Positions 26,546-36,185 of a stretch of DNA of 64,000 bases are shown here, piece by piece. The notes beneath the pieces are model-generated. The model was not told where the DNA came from. It did not search any database and saw only the letters and a program-made list of their open reading frames with translations. A program made the position numbers and the translations under genes. Within the stretch, counting starts at the first letter, position 1. Each line of letters opens with the position of its first letter. Origin of the DNA: Saccharothrix australiensis (GTDB lineage Bacteria; Actinomycetota; Actinomycetes; Mycobacteriales; Pseudonocardiaceae); contig NZ_RBXO01000001.1 in assembly GCF_003634935.1 (NCBI RefSeq), positions 682,001 through 746,000 on the forward strand. The letters run 5' to 3'.

Positions 26546-27802
26546 ATGCGACGCACCACCCTCGTGAACGCCCTGGCCGCGGGCATGGCCGCCGCGCTCG
26601 CCCTCACCGCGTGCGGCGGCGGCGGCGGACCCGCGGGCGACAGCGGCGAGGTCGTCTTCTGGGACACCAGCGGCCCCAACGAGAGCCCCGTGTTCGGCGC
26701 CATCGCGCAGGAGTGCGCCGCGCGGGGCGGTTACCGGGTCAGGACCGAGGTGGTCGCTTTCGACCAGGCGCTCAACAACTACAAGACCGCCGCGCAGGGC
26801 GGCCAGGGCCCCGACGTGCTGCGCGCCGAGGTCGCCTGGGTGCCGCAGCTGGCCAAGCTCGGCTACCTCGTCGACCTGACCGGCACGGAGCCGGGCAGGG
26901 ACACCGGCGACTTCCTCGCCACCCCGCTGGGCTCGACCAGGTACCAGGACAAGTCCTACGGCGTGCCCCAGGTCACCGACTCGCTGGCGCTGTTCTACAA
27001 CCGGAAGCTGCTCGCCGACGCGGGCGTCGAACCGCCGCGGACCTGGGACGAGGTCAAGGCGGCGGCGGTCAGGCTCGGCGGGGAGAAGACCTTCTTTCTC
27101 AACAACGACGCCTATTACGCGCTGCCGTTCATCTACGGCGCGGGCGGCGACCTCGTGGACGCGTCCGCCAAGAAGATCGTCGTCAACTCGCCGGAGAACG
27201 TGCGGGCGCTCCGGACCGCCAAGGGCCTGCTCGACGCCAAGGCCGCGACCACCGCCCTGGACCCGGCGAACTCGTACCACAACATGCAGGCCGCGTTCTC
27301 CGCCGGCGAGGTCGCGATGGTGGTGAACGGCCCGTGGTCGGTCGCCGACTACCTCAAGGGCCCCGCCTTCGCCGACCCGGCGAACCTCGGCATCGCGCCC
27401 GTGCCCGGCGAGGAGGCGGGCAAGGGGTCGGCGCCGGTGGGCGGCCACGACTACGTCGTCCGCCAGGGCACCAGGGCGAAGGAGTCCTCGATCCGGTTCG
27501 TCTCCTGCATGAGCAGCACCGCCTCGCAGGTGCGGGTCGCGAAGGAGCTGGGCCTGCCGCCGACCCGCAAGTCCGCCTACGCCGACCCCGGGGTGCAGGC
27601 CAACGCGATCGTCTCCGCCTTCCAGCCGGTGGTCACCGCCGCGCACGCCCGCCCGTGGATCCCGGAGGGCGGTCAGCTGTTCGACCCGCTGAAGATCGCC
27701 TACGCCGACGTGCTGGCGGGCGCGAAGGACGCCGAGGCCGCGCTGGACGAGGTCGCGAAGGCGTACCAGGACCAGGTCGTCACCGACTACCGCATCGGCT
27801 GA
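26546..27802 (+). CDS. Carbohydrate ABC transporter substrate-binding lipoprotein
   Basis: The 418-residue family-1 binding protein has a lipoprotein signal peptide ending in ALTACGGG. The SBP fold is shown by VVFWDTSGPNESPVF, GPDVLRAEVAWVPQLAKLGYLVDL, YGVPQVTDSLALFYNRKLLADAG and a MVVNGPWSV block like that of MalE proteins. It should capture a di- or oligosaccharide at the outer membrane face. The ATG lies behind caggaggga. Two permease genes follow; the sugar is not evident from sequence alone. Confidence 0.92.
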   Translation: MRRTTLVNALAAGMAAALALTACGGGGGPAGDSGEVVFWDTSGPNESPVFGAIAQECAARGGYRVRTEVVAFDQALNNYKTAAQGGQGPDVLRAEVAWVPQLAKLGYLVDLTGTEPGRDTGDFLATPLGSTRYQDKSYGVPQVTDSLALFYNRKLLADAGVEPPRTWDEVKAAAVRLGGEKTFFLNNDAYYALPFIYGAGGDLVDASAKKIVVNSPENVRALRTAKGLLDAKAATTALDPANSYHNMQAAFSAGEVAMVVNGPWSVADYLKGPAFADPANLGIAPVPGEEAGKGSAPVGGHDYVVRQGTRAKESSIRFVSCMSSTASQVRVAKELGLPPTRKSAYADPGVQANAIVSAFQPVVTAAHARPWIPEGGQLFDPLKIAYADVLAGAKDAEAALDEVAKAYQDQVVTDYRIG

Positions 27803-27853
27803 CGCCGGGCCGCGCGCCGGCCACCCACCCGCCGCCGACGAGAGGAGGCGACC

Positions 27854-28771
27854 GTGCGCAGGTTCCTGGACCGGCACTGGTACGCGTACGCGATGGTGCT
27901 GCCGGTGGTGGTGGTCATCGCCGCGCTCGTGCTCTACCCGTTGGCGCAGGGCGTGTTCTTCACCTTCACCGACATCAACGAGGGCAACATCGCCAACCCG
28001 GTCCTCGACCGGGCCGCGACCTACACGGGCGTCGGCCTGACCAACTACCTGAACGTGCTCTCCGGCGACCCCAGCTTCGGCTCGTTCTGGTCGACGCTGG
28101 TCCGCACGCTGGTCTGGACGTTCGGCTGCGTGCTCGGCCACTACGCCATCGGGCTCGGCCTGGCGCTGCTGCTCAACCGGCCGGTGCGGGGCCGCGCCGC
28201 CTACCGGGTGCTGCTCATCCTGCCGTGGGCCGTGCCCGCGTTCATCAGCGCGTTCGCGTGGAAGTACATGTTCAACGCCCAGTACGGGATCATCAACCAG
28301 GCGCTGCGCGCGGTCGGCCTGCCGGACCCGGTGTGGCTCGGCCAGTCCGACTGGGCGCTGGTCGCGGTCGTGGTGGTCAACGTCTGGCTGGGCGTCCCGT
28401 TCATGATGGTGGCGCTGCTGGGCGGCCTCCAGGCCATCCCCGGCGACCTGTACGAGGCGGCCGAGGTGGACGGCGCGTCGCCGTGGCAGCGGTTCCGGCA
28501 CGTGACGCTGCCCGGCCTGCGGTCGGTGTCCGGGACCGTCGTGCTGCTCGGGACCATCTGGACGTTCAACATGTTCGCCGTGATCTACCTGATCACCGGG
28601 CCGAACCCGAACACCCGCATCCTGGTCACCTACGCGTTCGAGCGGTTCTTCTCCGGCGCTTCCCGCGACTACGCGATCGCGTCGACCTACGGGGTGCTGA
28701 TCCTGTCCGTCCTGCTCGTGTTCGCGGGCGTCTACCGGCGGGCGCTGCGCCGGCAGGGTGAGGTGTGGTGA
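27854..28771 (+). CDS. Carbohydrate ABC transporter permease (MalF type)
   Basis: The 305-residue permease has six predicted membrane helices and the EAA loop EAAEVDGASPWQRFRHVTLPGLR that contacts the ATPase. A GTG start follows gagaggagg. It overlaps the next permease gene by one base (TGATG), so both subunits are coupled. Confidence 0.93.
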   Translation: MRRFLDRHWYAYAMVLPVVVVIAALVLYPLAQGVFFTFTDINEGNIANPVLDRAATYTGVGLTNYLNVLSGDPSFGSFWSTLVRTLVWTFGCVLGHYAIGLGLALLLNRPVRGRAAYRVLLILPWAVPAFISAFAWKYMFNAQYGIINQALRAVGLPDPVWLGQSDWALVAVVVVNVWLGVPFMMVALLGGLQAIPGDLYEAAEVDGASPWQRFRHVTLPGLRSVSGTVVLLGTIWTFNMFAVIYLITGPNPNTRILVTYAFERFFSGASRDYAIASTYGVLILSVLLVFAGVYRRALRRQGEVW

Positions 28772-29655
28772 TGTCCGCGCCGGTCGCCACCCGGGCGCCC
28801 GCAGCCCGCCGCGCCCGCGGGCGGCGGTCCAGGGTCGCGAGCGTCGCGCTGCACGCCGCGCTGGTCACCGCGTCGCTGATCGCCGTGTTCCCGGTGTTCT
28901 GGGTGCTCGTGACGTCGTTCAAGCCGGACGCGCGGGCCGTCGAGACGACGCCGCGGCTGTTCAACGAGTCCGGTGTGGACAACTACGCGCGCGTCCTGTC
29001 CGGCGAGAAGGGCGACTTCCTGGCGTGGTTCGGGAACTCGGTGCTCATCGCCGTGCTGACGACCGCGGTCTCGGTGTTCCTGTCGGCGACCACCGGTTAC
29101 GCGGTGTCCCGGTTCCGGTTCCCCGGCAAGCGCCCGCTGATGCTGTCCTTCCTCGTGGTGCAGATGTTCCCGTTCGCGGTGCTGATCGTGCCGCTGTACA
29201 ACATCCTGCTGTCGCTGGGGTTGCAGGGCACGAGCCTCGGCCTGGTGCTGGTCTACTGCACGACGGCGGTGCCGTTCTGCACGTACATGCTGAAGGGCTA
29301 CTTCGACACCATCCCGACCGACCTGGACGAGGCGGGCCGGGTGGACGGGCTGTCGCCGTTCGGGGTGTTCTGGCGGCTGGTGCTGCCGCTGGCGCGGCCG
29401 GGGCTGGCGGTGACCGCGTTCTACGCGTTCCTGACGGCGTGGGGCGAGGTGGCGTTCGCGTCGGCGTTCCTGTCGGCGGCGGACGAATCGAAGACGCTCG
29501 CGGTCGGGTTGCAGGTGTTCGTGCAGCAGAACCGGACCGAGTGGGGCCACCTGGCGGCGGCGTCGATCCTGGTGGCCATCCCGGCGGTCGTCGTGTTCTA
29601 CCTGGTGCAGCGCTTCCTGGTGACCGGCCTGTCGGCGGGCGCGGTGAAGGGCTGA
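28771..29655 (+). CDS. Carbohydrate ABC transporter permease (MalG type)
   Basis: The 294-residue permease has six predicted helices and the EAA motif DEAGRVDGLSPFGVFWRLVLPLARPG. The N-terminal ~20 residues are basic and Ala-rich. The start ATG shares its A with the stop of the MalF-type gene; two upstream in-frame GTGs are less likely. No glycosidase follows, unlike many sugar operons. Confidence 0.93.
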   Translation: MSAPVATRAPAARRARGRRSRVASVALHAALVTASLIAVFPVFWVLVTSFKPDARAVETTPRLFNESGVDNYARVLSGEKGDFLAWFGNSVLIAVLTTAVSVFLSATTGYAVSRFRFPGKRPLMLSFLVVQMFPFAVLIVPLYNILLSLGLQGTSLGLVLVYCTTAVPFCTYMLKGYFDTIPTDLDEAGRVDGLSPFGVFWRLVLPLARPGLAVTAFYAFLTAWGEVAFASAFLSAADESKTLAVGLQVFVQQNRTEWGHLAAASILVAIPAVVVFYLVQRFLVTGLSAGAVKG

Positions 29656-29691
29656 CCGCGTGGGCGGCACTGGACCAATGCACCCGTTCCC

Positions 29692-29706
29692 GTAAGCGCT
29701 TGCAAT
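29692..29706. promoter_or_regulatory. LacI-type operator before the ATPase gene
   Basis: gtaagcgcttgcaat contains the symmetrical core aagcgctt, with an extended near-palindrome of the tgcaagcgcttgca type typical of LacI-family (CRE) sites. It lies about 45 bp upstream of the msiK-like ATG and shares cttgcaa with the SBP promoter. Confidence 0.6.
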
Positions 29707-29750
29707 GCCTAACGTGGCGGCAAAGCCCGGTAGTGAAAGGTGCGTTCCAC

Positions 29751-30851
<1,101 letters not shown>

Positions 30852-30866
30852 CCACCGTCCTCCGTC

Positions 30867-30901
30867 CGAGGGCCACCTCCCCGCGCGGGAGGTGGCCCTC
30901 G
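30867..30901 (+). terminator. Terminator of the ATPase gene, 15-bp stem
   Basis: cgagggccacctccc and gggaggtggccctcg pair perfectly around cgcgc. There is no T tract, as is common for actinobacterial terminators. Confidence 0.8.
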
Positions 30902-30979
30902 ACGCGTCGTGGACCCGGCGTGAACACCACGAACACCCGGTCGGTGGACACCCCGGTGGCGGAGCGTTCTAGACTGAAC

Positions 30980-31006
30980 TCGACAACGGTTTCCATTGCC
31001 TATAGA
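30980..31006 (+). promoter_or_regulatory. Zinc ABC promoter with Zur-like dyad
   Basis: tcgaca (30980-30985) and tataga (31001-31006) form a -35/-10 pair with 15-bp spacing. Between them lies the imperfect dyad caacggtttccattg (CAAnGG...CCnTTG), similar to actinobacterial Zur boxes. The dyad fills the spacer, as expected for a repressor. Confidence 0.5.
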
Positions 31007-31029
31007 TCAGCCAGTCGAGGAGCCCGACC

Positions 31030-31998
31030 ATGACCGTCCGTAACGCGATGCTCGGCGCGGTCGCCGCCGTGACCGCCGCCGTCGCCCTCACCGCCTGCGG
31101 CGGCGACCCCGCCACGCCCGCGGCGGACGGCAGGATCAAGGTCGTCACCTCGACCAACGTGTGGGGGAGCGTGGTGCGGGCGGTCGGCGGCGACGCGGTC
31201 GACGTCACCGCGATCATCAACGACCCGTCGGGCGACCCGCACTCCTACAACAGCAAGCCGTCCGACGTGGCCGCGGTGAAGGACGCCCGGCTCGTCGTGT
31301 TCAACGGCGGCGGCTACGACGACTTCTTCGCCTCCCTGCTCACCGCCGAGACCGAGGGCGCGCGGAAGATCGAGGCGTTCCCGCTGTCGGGCAAGGCGTC
31401 CGACCACGAGGAGCCCAAGCACGAGGAGCCGGGGCACGAGGAGCCGGGGCACACCGGAGAGGCGCACGGCCACGACCACGGCGTCAACGAGCACGTCTGG
31501 TACGACCTCGGCACGGTGCGCAAGGTCGCCGACCAGGCCGCCGCCGACCTGGCGGGCATCGCGCCCGACAAGAAGGACGCGTTCACCGCGAACGCCGCCG
31601 AGTTCGGGCGGCAGCTCGACGAGCTGCACCGGCGGGTCGAGGGCGCGGCCAAGGGCGGGAAGGTCCTGGAGACCGAGCCGGTCGCGCACTACCTCCTCGA
31701 CGCCGCCGGCGCGCAGGACGCCACGCCCGAGACGTTCAGCGAGGCCGTGGAGGGCGAGACGGACATCCCCGCCGCCGCGCTCGCCGAGGTCACCCGACTG
31801 GTGGAACAGAAGCAGGTCGTGGCGGTCGTCCACAACGTGCAGACGGAGAACACCGCGGTCAAGCAGGTCGTGGAGAAGGCCCGGCAGACCGGTGTGCCCG
31901 TGGTGGAGGTCACCGAAACGCTGCCGGAGGGCGTCACGGGTTACCTTGACTGGATGACGAAGCAGGTGGACGCGCTGACGGGCGCGCTGCGCGGATGA
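31030..31998 (+). CDS. znuA: Zinc ABC transporter substrate-binding lipoprotein
   Basis: The 322-residue A-1 family protein has the lipobox LTACGG and metal-site histidines in NDPSGDPHSYNSKP, the GVNEHVWYDL region and EPVAHYLL. A His/Glu-rich acidic loop (about residues 119-153, with HEEP repeats and HGHDHG) is typical of zinc rather than manganese binders. The znuC- and znuB-like genes follow with overlapping codons. Regulation by Zur is suggested by the upstream dyad. Confidence 0.9.
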   Translation: MTVRNAMLGAVAAVTAAVALTACGGDPATPAADGRIKVVTSTNVWGSVVRAVGGDAVDVTAIINDPSGDPHSYNSKPSDVAAVKDARLVVFNGGGYDDFFASLLTAETEGARKIEAFPLSGKASDHEEPKHEEPGHEEPGHTGEAHGHDHGVNEHVWYDLGTVRKVADQAAADLAGIAPDKKDAFTANAAEFGRQLDELHRRVEGAAKGGKVLETEPVAHYLLDAAGAQDATPETFSEAVEGETDIPAAALAEVTRLVEQKQVVAVVHNVQTENTAVKQVVEKARQTGVPVVEVTETLPEGVTGYLDWMTKQVDALTGALRG

Positions 31999-32813
31999 CC
32001 GCACAGGTGACGGACACGCCCGTGCGCGGCGCCGTGGCGCTGCGCGGCGCACGGCTGTCCTATGGGGACCGGGTGCTGTGGGACGGGCTGGACCTCGACG
32101 TCGCGCCCGGCGAGTTCGTCGCCGTGCTCGGGCCCAACGGCTCGGGCAAGACCAGCCTCATGCGCGTCCTGCTCGGCCTCCAGCCGCTGTCGGCGGGCAC
32201 CGTGCACGTCGCCGGCGGGAACCGCCGCATCGGGTACGTGCCGCAGCAGCGCGCGGTGGACCCGTCGCTCACGCTGCGCGGCCGAGACCTGGTGGGCTTC
32301 GGCCTCGACGGGCACGGCTGGGGCCTGGGCTGGCGCAACCGGCGCACCCGCCGGGCCAGGGTGGACGAGGCGCTGGCCGCCGTGGGCGCGACCCGGTACG
32401 CCGACGAGCCGGTCGGCCTGCTGTCCGGCGGGGAGCAGCAGCGCCTGCGGGTGGCGCAGGCCCTGGTCGGCGACCCCGCCGTGCTGCTGTGCGACGAGCC
32501 GCTGCTGTCGCTCGACCTCGCGCACCAGCGGGTGGTCAGCGACCTGATCGACCGGCGGCGGCGCGCCGCGGGCACGGCGGTCCTGTTCGTGACCCACGAG
32601 ATCAACCCGATCCTGCCGCTGGTCGACCGGGTGCTGTACCTGGTGGACGGCCGGTTCCGGATCGGCGCCCCGGCCGAGGTGATGACCTCGGCGGTGCTGT
32701 CCGAGCTGTACCGCACGAACGTCGAGGTGGTCCGGGTGCGCGACCAGATCCACGTGGTCGGCGCGCAGCACGTGTGCGAGGACGAGCCGCACCACGTGGC
32801 GGATGAGGGCTGA
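31995..32813 (+). CDS. znuC: Zinc ABC transporter ATPase
   Basis: The 272-residue ATPase has Walker A GPNGSGKTS, Q-loop YVPQQRAV, signature LLSGGEQQRLRVAQA, Walker B VLLCDEPLLSLD and switch His FVTHE. It overlaps the znuA stop (ATGA) and the znuB start (TGATG). The C-terminal ~35 residues, with several His and a Cys, may contact metal (inference). Confidence 0.92.
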   Translation: MTAQVTDTPVRGAVALRGARLSYGDRVLWDGLDLDVAPGEFVAVLGPNGSGKTSLMRVLLGLQPLSAGTVHVAGGNRRIGYVPQQRAVDPSLTLRGRDLVGFGLDGHGWGLGWRNRRTRRARVDEALAAVGATRYADEPVGLLSGGEQQRLRVAQALVGDPAVLLCDEPLLSLDLAHQRVVSDLIDRRRRAAGTAVLFVTHEINPILPLVDRVLYLVDGRFRIGAPAEVMTSAVLSELYRTNVEVVRVRDQIHVVGAQHVCEDEPHHVADEG

Positions 32814-33652
32814 TGGAGAACTTCTTCGACCTGTCGCTGACCTTCGAGCTGCTCGGGTACGGGTTCGTCCGGCAGATGCTGATCGCGGGCGCGGTGCTCG
32901 CCGTGGTCGCGGGCCTGCTCGGGCCGCTGGTGGTGACCCGCAAGATGGCGTTCGCCGTGCACGGCACGTCCGAGCTGGCGTTCACCGGCGCGGCGGCGGC
33001 GCTGCTGGTCGGCGTCGGCGTCGGGTACGGCGCGCTGGCCGGCGCGGTCGTGGCGGCGCTGCTGCTGGGCCTGCTGTCGCGGCGCGACTCCGACCGCGAC
33101 TCGGTGATCGGCGCGATCCTGGCGTTCGGCCTCGGGCTGGGCGTGCTGTTCCTCTACCTCTACAAGGGACGGTCGGCGAACAAGTTCGGCCTCCTCACGG
33201 GCCAGATCGTCAGCGTCGGTTCCACGGACCTGTGGCTGCTGGTCGGCTCGTCGGTCGCCGTGCTGGCCGTGCTCGCGGTCATCTACCGGCCGCTGCACTT
33301 CGCCTCGGTCGACCCGGCGGTGGCGACGGCCCGCGGCGTCCCGGTCCGCGTGCTCTCGGTGGTCTTCGCGGTGCTGGTCGGCGTGGCGACGGCGCTGAGC
33401 GTGCAGGTCGTCGGCGCGCTGCTCGTGCTGTCCCTGATGATCACGCCCGCCGCCGCCGCGACCCGCGTGACGGCGTCGCCGGTCAAGGCGACCGTGCTGG
33501 CCGTGGTGTTCGCCGAGGCGGCGGTGCTGCTGGGCATCCTGCTGTCGCTCGCGCCGGGCGTGCCGGTGAGCGCGTTCGTCACGGCGGTGTCGTTCCTGAT
33601 ATACCTCGTGTGCCGAGCTTTCGGCCGTGCGCGGTCGCGCGCGGACGCCTGA
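32813..33652 (+). CDS. znuB: Zinc ABC transporter permease
   Basis: The 279-residue ABC-3 family permease has about eight predicted helices, with FVRQMLIAGAVLAVVAGLLGPLVVTRKMAF at the N-terminus and the RGVPVRVLSVVFAVLVG coupling region. It overlaps znuC by one base. A 9-bp-stem hairpin (ccaccaggt/acctggtgg, 33663-33689) follows and may end the operon. Confidence 0.93.
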   Translation: MENFFDLSLTFELLGYGFVRQMLIAGAVLAVVAGLLGPLVVTRKMAFAVHGTSELAFTGAAAALLVGVGVGYGALAGAVVAALLLGLLSRRDSDRDSVIGAILAFGLGLGVLFLYLYKGRSANKFGLLTGQIVSVGSTDLWLLVGSSVAVLAVLAVIYRPLHFASVDPAVATARGVPVRVLSVVFAVLVGVATALSVQVVGALLVLSLMITPAAAATRVTASPVKATVLAVVFAEAAVLLGILLSLAPGVPVSAFVTAVSFLIYLVCRAFGRARSRADA

Positions 33653-33806
33653 CACCGGCCGTCCACCAGGTGGGACGGCGACCTGGTGGCGCAGCGGCGC
33701 GCCCGCGGTCGGACTTGCGCAGGTCAGCGCCCGTGACCCGGTCGAACGGGGTGGCGTAACCGGCGCGTAACGGTCCGTTCGCGATCGGTGACCCAGACTG
33801 TGCCGC

Positions 33807-34541
33807 ATGAGCAGCGCACCGGAGCGGCGCCTGCGGGCCGACCGGGCGCGCCAGGCGGCCGACGTGATCCGCAGGCAGGTCGTCCAACGGTCCTACCCGG
33901 ACGGCGTCCTGCCCGACGAGCGGTTCCTCGCCGCCGAGTTCTCCGCGTCCCGCAACACCATCCGCGAAGCGCTGGCCCTGCTGCGGGAGGAGGGCCTGAT
34001 CGAGCGCGTGCCCGGCGTGGGCACCGTCGTGGTGACCGAGAAGTGCGTGCACGGCCTCGACCGGCTGATGGGCCTCGCCGAGACCCTGCACGAGCAGGGC
34101 GAGGTCACCAACGACATCCGCGCCGCCGGGCCGATCAGGCCGCCCTCGTCGGTCGCGCGGCGGCTCCGGCTCGCCGACGGCGAACCGGTGGTCTACGTCG
34201 AACGCCTGCGCCGGCTCGACGGCCTGCCGCTGTCGCTCGACCTGACCTACCTGCCGGTGGACGTCGGCGCGCCGCTGCTGGCGCAGGACCTGCGCAACCA
34301 CGACATCTTCTCGCTCATCGAGCAGACCTCCGGGCAGCGGCTCGGCGCCGCCGACGTGGCGCTGGAGGCGGTCAACGCCGACCTGCACTCCGCGACCGTG
34401 CTGGAGGTGCCCAGGGGCGCGGCGCTGCTGGTGGTGGAGCGGCTGAGCCACTTCGCCGACGGCCGCCCGGTCGACCTGGAGTTCATCCGGCTGCGCGGCG
34501 ACCGGTTGACGATGCGCGCGGTGCTGGATCGCCGCGACTGA
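33807..34541 (+). CDS. GntR/HutC family regulator
   Basis: The 244-residue regulator has a winged helix (VIRRQVVQRSYPDGVLPDERFLAAEFSASRNTIREAL) followed by a UTRA ligand-binding domain (ARRLRLADGEPVVYVERLRR, then VLEVPRGAALLVVERLSHF and VDLEFIRLRGDRL). It lies 61 bp upstream of and co-directional with the ferredoxin/ABC/flavoprotein operon, which it most likely controls. UTRA proteins bind sugars, amino acids or other small effectors; the effector here is unknown. Confidence 0.88.
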   Translation: MSSAPERRLRADRARQAADVIRRQVVQRSYPDGVLPDERFLAAEFSASRNTIREALALLREEGLIERVPGVGTVVVTEKCVHGLDRLMGLAETLHEQGEVTNDIRAAGPIRPPSSVARRLRLADGEPVVYVERLRRLDGLPLSLDLTYLPVDVGAPLLAQDLRNHDIFSLIEQTSGQRLGAADVALEAVNADLHSATVLEVPRGAALLVVERLSHFADGRPVDLEFIRLRGDRLTMRAVLDRRD

Positions 34542-34602
34542 CGTCTCGGCAGGCTCGGGCGCCCGAAGGCGGCGCGCCCACGAGAAGGGGAGCACACCCG
34601 TC

Positions 34603-34830
34603 ATGGCCCTGGTGAACCACCGCGTCGACGTGCCGGTGACGATCGACGAATCGCTCTGCGTGGCCGGCTGCCGGCTGTGCGTGGACATGTGCCCGCTGGA
34701 CTCGCTGGCCATCCACCCCGAGACCGGCAAGGCGCACATGCACGTGGACGAGTGCTGGTACTGCGGTCCGTGCGCCGCGCGGTGCCCGACCGGCGCGGTC
34801 CACATCAACATGCCCTATTTGCTGCGGTGA
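34603..34830 (+). CDS. 2x[4Fe-4S] ferredoxin, AprB-like
   Basis: The 75-residue protein has two four-cysteine clusters: CVAGCRLCVDMCP (C-x3-C-x2-C-x3-CP) and CWYCGPCAARCP (C-x2-C-x2-C-x3-CP). The first cluster has x3 between its first two cysteines instead of x2. This spacing and the small size resemble the ferredoxin core of APS reductase beta subunits. It is the first structural gene of an operon that ends in an AprA-like flavoprotein, so it is probably that protein's electron-transfer partner. Confidence 0.88.
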   Translation: MALVNHRVDVPVTIDESLCVAGCRLCVDMCPLDSLAIHPETGKAHMHVDECWYCGPCAARCPTGAVHINMPYLLR

Positions 34831-34844
34831 GAGGAGTTCCGGCG

Positions 34845-36185
34845 ATGCGCAAGCTCCTGGCCGTGGCGCTGCTCGCGGCCGTGTCGGTGCCGGCGTGCGG
34901 CACGGGCGGGGCGTCCGGCGACGCCGTGCCGGTCGTGATCGGGTACCAGTCCAAGACCATCAACACGGTGACCGCCGGAACCCTGTTGCGGGAGAAGGGT
35001 TTCCTCGAACGGAGGCTCGCGGGCCTGGGTGACCGCACCGGCCGCCGGTACGAGGTCGTCTGGCAGGACTACGACACCGGCGCGCCGATCACCGCGCAGA
35101 TGGTCGCGGGCAAGGTGGACATCGGGTCGATGGGGGACTACCCGTTGCTCATCAACGGCTCGCGCACCCGGCAGCGCGGCGGCGAGGGCAGCCGGATGGT
35201 GTCGGTCACCGGCTACAACGCGCGCGGCGCGCTGAACATGGTGGTGGTGCGGCCGGACTCGCCCGCGCGCACGCTCGCCGACCTGGCCGGGCGGAAGGTG
35301 TCCACGAGCGTCGGGTCCGCCGGGCACGGGACGCTGGTGCGGGCGTTGGGCGGCGTCCAGGTGACGGTGGAGAACCACCAGCCGTCGGTCGGCGCGTCGG
35401 CGTTGCAGGGCGGCGGGGTGGCGGCGCTGTCGCAGTTCGTGGCGTGGCCGGGGCAGCTCGTGTTCGCGGGGCAGGCCAAGGTGCTCTACGACGGGGCGGC
35501 CTTGGACTTCCCCACGCTGCACGGCGTCGTGGTGCGCGGGCCCTTCGCCGCGGCGCACCCGGACGTGCTGGCGGAGTTCCTGCGGGCGCAGCTCGACGCG
35601 ACGGAGTACCTGCACCGCGCCCCGTTGGAGGCCGCGGAGGTCGTGGCCCGCGTGACGGGCCTGCCGCCCGAGGTGGTCTACCTCTACAACGGACCGAACG
35701 GCATCGCGACGTTCGACCTGTCGCTGAAGTCCGTGCTGCGCGCGGCGTTGCGGGACGACGTGCCGCTGCTGCGCTCGATCGGCGACATCGAACCGCTCGA
35801 CGTCGACCGGTTCGTCGACGACGGACCGCTGCGGTCGGTGTTCGCCGGCACCGAGGACCTGGTCAATCCGGCGCGCGTGACCGGCGTCGACCCGGTGTGC
35901 GGCGTCGAGGTCGGCGACCCCGCCACGGCGGGCGAGGTGTGGTTCGAGGGCGAGGCGGGCACGCGCCCGGCGGCCACGCCGGACTGCCTGCTCCGGCAGG
36001 TCAAGCAGGCGGGCCGCGCGGTGCGGGCGGCGTACGTGCCGGACGCGGCGACGGGCACCCGGTGGTTCGCCGAGCACTCCTTCTGGGTGCGCGACGGCGA
36101 CCGGCTGCTCCCGTTCACGACGGAGGCCGCCGCGGCCGAGCGCGGTCCGGTGCTGTCCTACGAGCAGGCGTTGGCGGAGGCGTGA
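34845..36185 (+). CDS. SsuA/NMT1-type binding lipoprotein with NosL/YHS-like C-terminal domain
   Basis: Of the 446 residues, 1-18 form a lipoprotein signal (VPAC, Cys18) and about 24-335 an SsuA/NMT1-like binding domain (VVIGYQSKTINTVTAG, GKVDIGSMGDYPLL, VKYxxx-free). The last ~100 residues are different. DPVCGVEV (349-356), Cys381 in TPDCLLRQVKQAG, AAYVPDAATGTRWF, SFWVRDGDRLLPFTTEAAAAERGPVLSYEQAL together resemble NosL, the copper-binding accessory lipoprotein, and its YHS-like Cys motif. Such a fusion is unusual and hints that the ligand or partner enzyme involves metal. This reading is from memory of the families and should be tested. Confidence 0.75.
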   Translation: MRKLLAVALLAAVSVPACGTGGASGDAVPVVIGYQSKTINTVTAGTLLREKGFLERRLAGLGDRTGRRYEVVWQDYDTGAPITAQMVAGKVDIGSMGDYPLLINGSRTRQRGGEGSRMVSVTGYNARGALNMVVVRPDSPARTLADLAGRKVSTSVGSAGHGTLVRALGGVQVTVENHQPSVGASALQGGGVAALSQFVAWPGQLVFAGQAKVLYDGAALDFPTLHGVVVRGPFAAAHPDVLAEFLRAQLDATEYLHRAPLEAAEVVARVTGLPPEVVYLYNGPNGIATFDLSLKSVLRAALRDDVPLLRSIGDIEPLDVDRFVDDGPLRSVFAGTEDLVNPARVTGVDPVCGVEVGDPATAGEVWFEGEAGTRPAATPDCLLRQVKQAGRAVRAAYVPDAATGTRWFAEHSFWVRDGDRLLPFTTEAAAAERGPVLSYEQALAEA

